Part shown: positions 58,820 through 64,000 of the stretch, in pieces | Layout of the letters: the number at the start of each line of letters is the position of its first letter | How positions within the stretch are numbered: the first letter of the stretch is position 1 | DNA from: Campylobacter sp. TTU_617 | GTDB lineage: Bacteria; Campylobacterota; Campylobacteria; Campylobacterales; Campylobacteraceae | Assembly: GCF_016599045.1 (NCBI RefSeq) | Contig: NZ_JAENKV010000008.1 | Coordinates: 1-64,000 of the forward strand | DNA: 64,000 nucleotides | Reading direction: 5' to 3' | Position numbers and translations under genes: made by a program | Notes under the pieces: generated by a model | What the model saw: the letters and a program-made list of their open reading frames with translations, nothing else | What the model was told of the DNA's origin: nothing | The model's database searches: none

Positions 58820-58828
58820 TGTTACAAT
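58820..58828 (+). promoter_or_regulatory. sodB promoter (extended -10)
   Basis: TGTTACAAT, one mismatch from TGnTATAAT, 27 bases before the sodB ATG. Confidence 0.65.
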
Positions 58829-58855
58829 TTTAATAAAAATAACAAAGGAGAAATT

Positions 58856-59518
58856 ATGTTTGAATTAAGAAAATTACCTTATGATATCAATGATTTTGGA
58901 GATTTTTTAAGTAGCGAAACTTTTAATTTTCATCATGGAAAGCATCATCAAACTTATATAAATAATCTTAACAATCTTATTAAGGGAACAGAATTTGAAA
59001 ATAGCGATTTAATCCATATTATTAAAAATTCAAATGGAGGAATATTTAATAATGCTGCACAAGTTTATAATCACGATTTTTACTTTGATTGCATAAAACC
59101 AAAACTTGGTTGTGGATGCGGGGGAAATTGTGAAAGCTTGGATGAAAAATTAAAAGAAGCCTTAGAAAAAGAATTTGATTCATTAGAAAATTTTAAAGCA
59201 GAATTTATTAAAGGCGCTACAGGAGTTTTTGGTTCAGGTTGGTTTTGGCTTGTTTATAATACTAAAAATCAAAAATTAGAATTTGCAAGCACTTCAAATG
59301 CAGCTACACCAATAACTGAAGATAAAGTTCCTTTACTTGTTGTAGATGTTTGGGAACACGCTTATTATATAGATCATCGCAATGCTCGTCCTGCTTATTT
59401 AGAAAAATTCTATGCTCATATTAATTGGAGTTTTGTTTCAAAAGCTTATGAATGGGCTTTAAAAGAAGGTATGAATTCGGTTAGCTTTTATGCAAATGAA
59501 CTTCATAGCGTAAAATAA
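58856..59518 (+). CDS. sodB: Iron superoxide dismutase with Cys-rich insert
   Basis: 220-residue Fe-type dismutase. Metal ligands are H27 (in FHHGKHH), H73 (YNHDFYF), and the Asp and His of DVWEHAYY. FNNAAQVYNHDF supports the iron form. Between the two domains there is an unusual GCGCGGNC (residues 85-92) close to the second ligand; I recall a similar stretch in C. jejuni SodB. ACAAAGGAG precedes the ATG. Confidence 0.95.
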   Translation: MFELRKLPYDINDFGDFLSSETFNFHHGKHHQTYINNLNNLIKGTEFENSDLIHIIKNSNGGIFNNAAQVYNHDFYFDCIKPKLGCGCGGNCESLDEKLKEALEKEFDSLENFKAEFIKGATGVFGSGWFWLVYNTKNQKLEFASTSNAATPITEDKVPLLVVDVWEHAYYIDHRNARPAYLEKFYAHINWSFVSKAYEWALKEGMNSVSFYANELHSVK

Positions 59519-59536
59519 CTTTTATTTCTTTTCTTG

Positions 59537-59545
59537 TGTTATAAT
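59537..59545 (+). promoter_or_regulatory. Promoter of the phase-variable methyltransferase gene
   Basis: TGTTATAAT, an exact TGnTATAAT, 45 bases before the ATG, so the gene does not depend on sodB transcription. Confidence 0.78.
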
Positions 59546-59571
59546 GAATTTTGACTTAATTGTCAAAATTC
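59546..59571 (+). promoter_or_regulatory. Inverted repeat at the start site of the methyltransferase gene
   Basis: Ten-bp perfect arms GAATTTTGAC / GTCAAAATTC around TTAATT, directly after the -10 box. It may be an operator or a 5' leader hairpin. Confidence 0.5.
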
Positions 59572-59589
59572 TACATAGAAAGGATAAAT

Positions 59590-60280
59590 ATGGATAATTC
59601 TTTATTAGCATATACCCAAAAATACGAAAAAGAAGGATATGGATTACAATATCCTGATGGACACGTTATAAGATTTTATGAGAGAATCTTAAAATATAAA
59701 TTAAATAAAACAAGTGGAAAATTACTTGATTTTGGTTGTGGAAATGGAGTGCATTCTAAATATTTCCAAAACATAACTGGGGGGGGGTATTGAGCCTTAT
59801 GGCATTGATATAGTTCCTAGCTTAAAAAGTATCTGGGAAAAAGATCCTTACTTAGATTCTAAAAATTTTCACATTATAATTCCTAACTCTAGTTTTAAAA
59901 ATCTATTTAATGTAAAAATGGACTTTATATTTGCAAATCAAAGTTTATATTATCTTACTAAACAAGCTTTTAAAGAAACTATACAAGAATTTTATGAATT
60001 GTGTAATAAAGGGGCTATTATATTTGCCACAATGATGAGTGATAAAGGCTATAGTATGTATAAAAGAGGAGAGCTTATGGATAATGGATTATGTGAAGTA
60101 AAAGAATGTCCAAGTGGTAGATTAAGTGGTTCTTCATATATACGTTTTACTAAAAATATAGAAGAATTAAAAGAAGATTTTAAGCCTTTTAAACCTTTAT
60201 TTTGGGGAGATTATGAATTGATTAACTTATATAATTTTGAAGGTAGTGTAGAACATTTTATTTATATAGGACAAAAGTAA
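59590..60280 (+). CDS. Phase-variable SAM-dependent methyltransferase (OFF: G9 tract)
   Basis: ATG at 59590 after AAAGGA. The frame has motif I LLDFGCGNGVHSKY (about residues 40-53) and then a nine-G run (59779-59787). With nine G it stops at 59793 (67 codons); with eight G it would read on as TGGIEPYGIDIVPSL to 60280, giving 229 residues. The rest includes MDFIFANQSLYYL (motif IV-like). This matches C. jejuni Cj0170, next to sodB, whose G-tract switching has been linked to motility. Target molecule unknown. Confidence 0.88.
59779..59787 (+). repeat. Poly-G contingency tract (9 G)
   Basis: Only long G or C run seen in the window, inside the methyltransferase coding region. Nine G gives the OFF frame; eight gives ON. 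Confidence 0.92.
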
Positions 60281-60297
60281 GTGCTAAAGCACTTACT
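60276..60297. terminator. Shared terminator containing both convergent stop codons
   Basis: Perfect 9-bp stem AGTAAGTGC / GCACTTACT with TAAA loop. The methyltransferase TAA (60278-60280) and the CASDH gene's TAA (60293-60295, minus) lie in opposite arms. Confidence 0.75.
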
Positions 60298-61498
60298 CTC
60301 CTAAACTTGGAGTCATTTCGATAATCTTCCAAGGAAGCCCTTGAGAATTAAGCTCATCCATAAAAGGCTTAGCATCAAATTCTTCCATATTAAATACACC
60401 CTTACCTTTCCAAATTCCCTTAGCAACAAGTTTTGTTCCTATCATAGCAGGAACACCTGTAGTATAACTTACAGCTTGAGCACCTGTTTCTTTATAACAC
60501 TCTTCGTGATTGCAAACATTGTAAATATAAACTTGTTTATCTTTGCCATCTTTTATACCGCGAATCACACAACCTATATTAGTATAGCCTTTAGTGCGTG
60601 ATCCTAAACTTGCAGGATCAGGAAGTAAGGTTTTTAAAAATTCAATTGGCACAATTTCTCTTCCTTGATGCATTACAGGCTTAATACCTAGCATTCCTAC
60701 ATTTTCAAGACATTTCATATGAGTTAAATAGCTTTGCCCAAAAGTCATAAAAAAGCGTATTCTTTTTAAACCTTTAATATTTTTTACTAAACTTTCAAGT
60801 TCTTCGTGATAAAGCAAATAACTATCTTTCACACCTACTTCTGGATAGTCCCATTCCATTTTTATTTCCATAGGTTTTGTTTCTATCCACTGACCATTTT
60901 CCCAATAACGCCCCTTAGCAGAAACTTCACGTAAATTAATCTCAGGATTAAAATTAGTTGCAAAAGCATAGCCGTGATCACCTGCATTACAATCTAAAAT
61001 ATCTATATAAGAAATTTCATCAAATAAATTTTGTTGCGCATAAGCACAAAAAACATTAGTTACCCCTGGATCAAAACCGCTTCCTAAAAGTCCTAAAATT
61101 CCTGCTTGTTTAAATTTATCATTTCTTGCCCATTGTTCTTTGTATTCAAATTTCGCTAAATCAGGATGTTCATAATTTGCTGTATCTACATAATCAACTC
61201 CTGCTTTTATACAAGCATCCATTAAACTCAAATCTTGATAAGGTAAAGCTACATTAAGTAAAATTTGTGCTCCTGTTTTCTTGATAAGTTCTACAACTGC
61301 ATTGCTATCATCAGCATCAATTTGCGCTGTTTCAATTTGAACCCCTAAACGCTCTTTGATAAAAGCAGCGATTTCATCACATTTACTTTTTGTTCTACTA
61401 GCTAAAGTGATTTTGCTAAAAGTATCAGAATTCATTGCGCATTTTACAGTAGCCACACGGCTTACCCCGCCTGCACCTATGATTAAAAGATTTGCCAT
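60293..61498 (-). CDS. Carboxynorspermidine synthase (CASDH), saccharopine-dehydrogenase fold
   Basis: 401 residues with Rossmann GAGGVSRV (8-15), ASRTKSKCDEI, NVALPYQDL and ANYEHPD, and GLLGSGFDPGVTNVF: the LYS1/CASDH pattern. In C. jejuni this enzyme condenses aspartate semialdehyde with putrescine to carboxyspermidine, the alternative route to spermidine. It links to the aspartate pathway genes hom and dapB elsewhere in the window. Confidence 0.88.
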   Translation of the reverse strand: MANLLIIGAGGVSRVATVKCAMNSDTFSKITLASRTKSKCDEIAAFIKERLGVQIETAQIDADDSNAVVELIKKTGAQILLNVALPYQDLSLMDACIKAGVDYVDTANYEHPDLAKFEYKEQWARNDKFKQAGILGLLGSGFDPGVTNVFCAYAQQNLFDEISYIDILDCNAGDHGYAFATNFNPEINLREVSAKGRYWENGQWIETKPMEIKMEWDYPEVGVKDSYLLYHEELESLVKNIKGLKRIRFFMTFGQSYLTHMKCLENVGMLGIKPVMHQGREIVPIEFLKTLLPDPASLGSRTKGYTNIGCVIRGIKDGKDKQVYIYNVCNHEECYKETGAQAVSYTTGVPAMIGTKLVAKGIWKGKGVFNMEEFDAKPFMDELNSQGLPWKIIEMTPSLGE

Positions 61499-61623
61499 TA
61501 TATTTATCCTTAAAAATTAAAATTTATCTAAAATTTCATATAAAATCTTAAAAATTTATATATGATTTAAAATAAAAAAATATAATTAATATTATACTAA
61601 AATTAATTTTATAAAGTTTTAAG

Positions 61624-62796
61624 ATGTTTAAATCATTTTTTCTTTCTAAAAGATGGGCGCTTTGGGCGTATTCTGGTTTATTTTTATTGCTATTATTTTT
61701 ATATTTGCAAATAACTTTAAATGTTGCTATTAATGAATGGTATCAAAATTTTTATAATGCATTACAAAAACCAAAAATTCAAAGCTCTAATGAATTATTA
61801 ATTTTTTCAGATAAAGAAATTCAAAAAGCAAATGAGTTAGCCGAACAAAATTTAGAAAATGCAAACCTAATTAATAAAGCTTCAATTTATTATTATCAAT
61901 TTCTTTTAAAAAATTTCTTTGGGGTAAAAAATATAGAAATAAAAACAAATTATGATATTAAAGATTTTTATTCTTTAATCATTATATTCTTATGTATCGC
62001 CTTGCCTTATGTAATCATAGCAACAATTAATATTTATTTTGCGAGTGTTTATGCTTTTAAATGGCGCGAAGCTATGACTTTTGATTACTTAAAATTTTGG
62101 AAACAAAAAGATGATAATATAGAAGGAAGCTCTCAAAGAATTCAAGAAGATATTTACAATTTTTCTAAAATAGTAGAGCAACTTGGTTTAGCTTTTATAA
62201 AAGCTTTGATGACACTTATTGCTTTTATACCTATTCTATGGGCTTTAAGTGATCAAATTTCTAAAAGTCTATCTCAAAGTTTATCAAAAGATTCTTTATT
62301 TTATTTTTTAGTTAATTTAGATGGATTTTTGGTTTATATAGCACTTTTAATATCTTTGGGCGGACTTATTATCTCTTGGTTTATAGGGATTAAACTTCCA
62401 GGACTTGAATATAACAATCAAAAAGCAGAAGCTGCATTTAGAAAAGAATTAGTTTTTGCAGAAGATGATAGAAAACAATATGCCAAAAATGAAACGATGA
62501 TTGAACTTTTTATAGGATTAAAATTTAATTATCATAGGCTTTTTTTACACTATGGATATTTTAATATATGGCTTATATTATTTAAACAAATATTGGTCAT
62601 TGTTCCTTTTTTGATTATAGCTCCTAGTCTTTTTAGCGGTGCTATTGGCCTAGGTGTTGTTATGCAAATAAACAATGCTTTTGATCAGGTAAGGACTTCT
62701 TTTAGTGTTTTTATAGAAAATTGGACAACAATCACCCAGCTTAGAAGTATTTATAAACGTTTAAATGAATTTGAAAAAAATATTTCTTATAATTGA
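61624..62796 (+). CDS. SbmA/BacA-family membrane protein (peptide uptake)
   Basis: 390 residues with about seven membrane segments and the SbmA_BacA pattern (NEWYQNFYNALQ near the start, YFASVYAFKWREAMTFDYLKFW, SQRIQEDIYNFSKIVEQLGL, RKELVFAEDDRK). Family members import proline-rich antimicrobial peptides and microcins by proton force; there is no ATPase domain. Counterpart of C. jejuni Cj0182. In NCTC 11168 an iron-uptake block lies between it and Cj0172c, absent here. Confidence 0.86.
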   Translation: MFKSFFLSKRWALWAYSGLFLLLLFLYLQITLNVAINEWYQNFYNALQKPKIQSSNELLIFSDKEIQKANELAEQNLENANLINKASIYYYQFLLKNFFGVKNIEIKTNYDIKDFYSLIIIFLCIALPYVIIATINIYFASVYAFKWREAMTFDYLKFWKQKDDNIEGSSQRIQEDIYNFSKIVEQLGLAFIKALMTLIAFIPILWALSDQISKSLSQSLSKDSLFYFLVNLDGFLVYIALLISLGGLIISWFIGIKLPGLEYNNQKAEAAFRKELVFAEDDRKQYAKNETMIELFIGLKFNYHRLFLHYGYFNIWLILFKQILVIVPFLIIAPSLFSGAIGLGVVMQINNAFDQVRTSFSVFIENWTTITQLRSIYKRLNEFEKNISYN

Positions 62797-62875
62797 CTCA
62801 ATTATTTTAAGCTAAAATTTTACTTTTGATAATGTATAATTTCTAAATATTAATTTTAAATTATAAGGAGTTTCA

Positions 62876-64000
62876 TTGGACCCCAGTCAAATTTTAGACT
62901 TAAATAAAACCCTATCTCAAACATCTTTTGATACAAGTTATTCTATATTTATGATTTTAATCACGATTATTTTAGTGTTTTTAAATGGTTTCTTCGTTTT
63001 ATCCGAATTCAGCATTGTTAAAGTAAGAAAATCAAAACTTGAAGAATATGTAAAAGATAAAAAAGCTAATGCTAAACAAGCTTTAGAAATTACTTCAAAA
63101 CTTGATACTTATTTAAGTGCCTGTCAGCTTGGTATTACTCTAAGTTCATTAGCTCTTGGTTGGATAGGTGAGCCAGCTATAGCTAAAATTTTAGAAATAC
63201 CACTTTTAAAACTCGGCTTTAACTCAGTATTTATTCATACTATCTCTTTTATTATAGCTTTTAGCATTATTACTCTTTTGCATGTTGTTTTAGGAGAATT
63301 AGTTCCAAAAAGTATAGCAATAGTAACAGCAGACAAAGCAGTACTTTGGATAGCTAAACCTTTACATTTATTTTGGTCTTTATTTTTACCTTTTATTAAA
63401 ATTTTTGATTTTCTGGCAGCTTTAACTTTGAAAATGTTTGGAATTAAACCCGCTAAAGAATATGATTTAACCCATTCTGAGGAAGAAATTAAAATTATAG
63501 CAAGTGAAAGCCAAAAAGGTGGAATTTTAGATGAATTTGAAACAGAGATAATACGCAATGCAGTTGATTTTTCAGATACGGTTGCCAAAGAAATTATGAC
63601 TCCACGTAAAGATATGATTTGTTTAAATAAACAAAAAAGCTATGCTGAAAATATTCAAACTATTTGCGAACATAAACACACAAGATTTCCTTATATTGAT
63701 GGTTCAAAAGATACAATTTTAGGAATAATACACATTAGAGATATCATACAAAATGAACTTATAAATAAAAATGAAAATTCTAAAAATAATAAAAATTTAG
63801 AGAATTTTGTAAAACCAATTGTAGTTGTACCTGAAAATATCAGTATTTCAAAAGTTCTTGTTATGATGAATAAAGAAAGATCTCATACTGCTTTAGTAAT
63901 TGATGAATATGGTGGAACAGCTGGAATTTTAACCATTGAAGATATTATGGAAGAGATTATAGGGGAAATTAAAAGTGAAAATGAAGAAATAGACAATTAT
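62876..64000 (+). CDS. CNNM/CorC-type membrane protein with CBS pair, cut by window edge
   Basis: 375 residues to the window end. It starts with TTG at 62876, after AAGGAG (6 bases). DUF21/CNNM membrane domain (about 20-200: GFFVLSEFSIVKVRKSKL, LGITLSSLALGWIGEPA, VVLGELVPKS), then CBS repeats (KEIMTPRKDM, HTRFPYIDG, ERSHTALVIDEYGGTAGILT). A CorC_HlyC domain should follow outside. Members are linked to magnesium or cobalt efflux; the old name TlyC/haemolysin is probably misleading. Confidence 0.88.
   Translation, partial: MDPSQILDLNKTLSQTSFDTSYSIFMILITIILVFLNGFFVLSEFSIVKVRKSKLEEYVKDKKANAKQALEITSKLDTYLSACQLGITLSSLALGWIGEPAIAKILEIPLLKLGFNSVFIHTISFIIAFSIITLLHVVLGELVPKSIAIVTADKAVLWIAKPLHLFWSLFLPFIKIFDFLAALTLKMFGIKPAKEYDLTHSEEEIKIIASESQKGGILDEFETEIIRNAVDFSDTVAKEIMTPRKDMICLNKQKSYAENIQTICEHKHTRFPYIDGSKDTILGIIHIRDIIQNELINKNENSKNNKNLENFVKPIVVVPENISISKVLVMMNKERSHTALVIDEYGGTAGILTIEDIMEEIIGEIKSENEEIDNY

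Noticed and set aside
59590-59793. Methyltransferase fragment as a plain pseudogene
   Set aside because: The only defect is one G in a homopolymer tract known to be switchable in C. jejuni, and the downstream frame is intact.
63235-63588. Minus-strand frame of 117 codons
   Set aside because: Shadow of the CNNM/CorC-type gene, which reads through this region on the plus strand.
1-64000. CRISPR arrays, tRNA, rRNA, insertion sequences or prophage
   Set aside because: No regularly spaced repeats, cloverleaf tRNA genes with CCA ends, rRNA segments or transposase/integrase frames were seen. The cloverleaf-like leader at 49759 lacks tRNA consensus loops.

Overview
The window is a 64 kb piece of a low-GC Campylobacterota chromosome. 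It most likely comes from a thermotolerant Campylobacter close to C. jejuni, C. coli or C. hepaticus. The evidence is the gene content: a Tlp receptor next to a TorA-type reductase, pflA, a nuo operon in which nuoE and nuoF are replaced by two unrelated genes, the Nik-type nickel importer, the single-domain globin Cgb, CioAB oxidase, TupABC, SodB followed by a poly-G methyltransferase, and a CASDH-type dehydrogenase. Gene order is a mosaic compared with C. jejuni NCTC 11168 as I remember it: blocks that are far apart there are joined here, and some loci are missing. Species assignment is inference.

Layout. 1-4.3 kb: edge-truncated chemoreceptor, TMAO/DMSO reductase and its c-type cytochrome (minus strand). 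4.3-8 kb: purF-dapB (minus) and a divergent DASS anion transporter. 8-21.5 kb: a long minus-strand housekeeping run (trxB, trxA, yraN, hom, aminotransferase, RodZ-like protein, rRNA methyltransferases, rpmE, small cytochrome, queD, queE, moaA, ubiA-type prenyltransferase), then divergent miaA. 22.4-38.2 kb: pflA and the 14-gene nuo operon. 38.3-42.9 kb: nickel ABC importer. 43-46.7 kb: accessory islet. 46.7-49.4 kb: cgb, an ABC exporter and a WYL-regulator relic. 49.5-52.8 kb: infA-rpmJ-rpsM-rpsK-rpsD-rpoA-rplQ. 53-56 kb: cio oxidase operon with a DUF4492 gene at its head and an unlisted 34-residue CydX-like gene at its tail. 56.2-58.8 kb: divergent tupA / tupBC. 58.8-64 kb: sodB, phase-variable methyltransferase (OFF), CASDH, SbmA/BacA-like protein and an edge-truncated CNNM/CorC-type protein.

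The most interesting part is the islet at 43.2-46.6 kb. It holds a secreted-peptide gene with both a Sec signal peptide and a double-glycine leader motif, broken by one base in an A-tract. It also holds two tandem paralogues of about 430 residues whose ends are nearly identical but whose centres differ. They follow a textbook sigma-54 promoter, which in Campylobacter points to the flagellar regulon, so they may be flagellar-export substrates. The promoter's -24 element lies inside the terminator hairpin of the peptide gene. A decayed copy of the peptide gene's promoter and signal-peptide region lies on the other side of the pair.

Other signals: a four-helix, cloverleaf-like leader between infA and rpmJ; a 24-bp palindrome carrying both divergent -10 boxes of the tungstate genes; a 34-bp AT palindrome between dapB and the DASS gene; terminators that contain the stop codons of both convergent genes; and a promoter inside the torA terminator. 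No CRISPR array, rRNA, tRNA or complete insertion sequence was seen.
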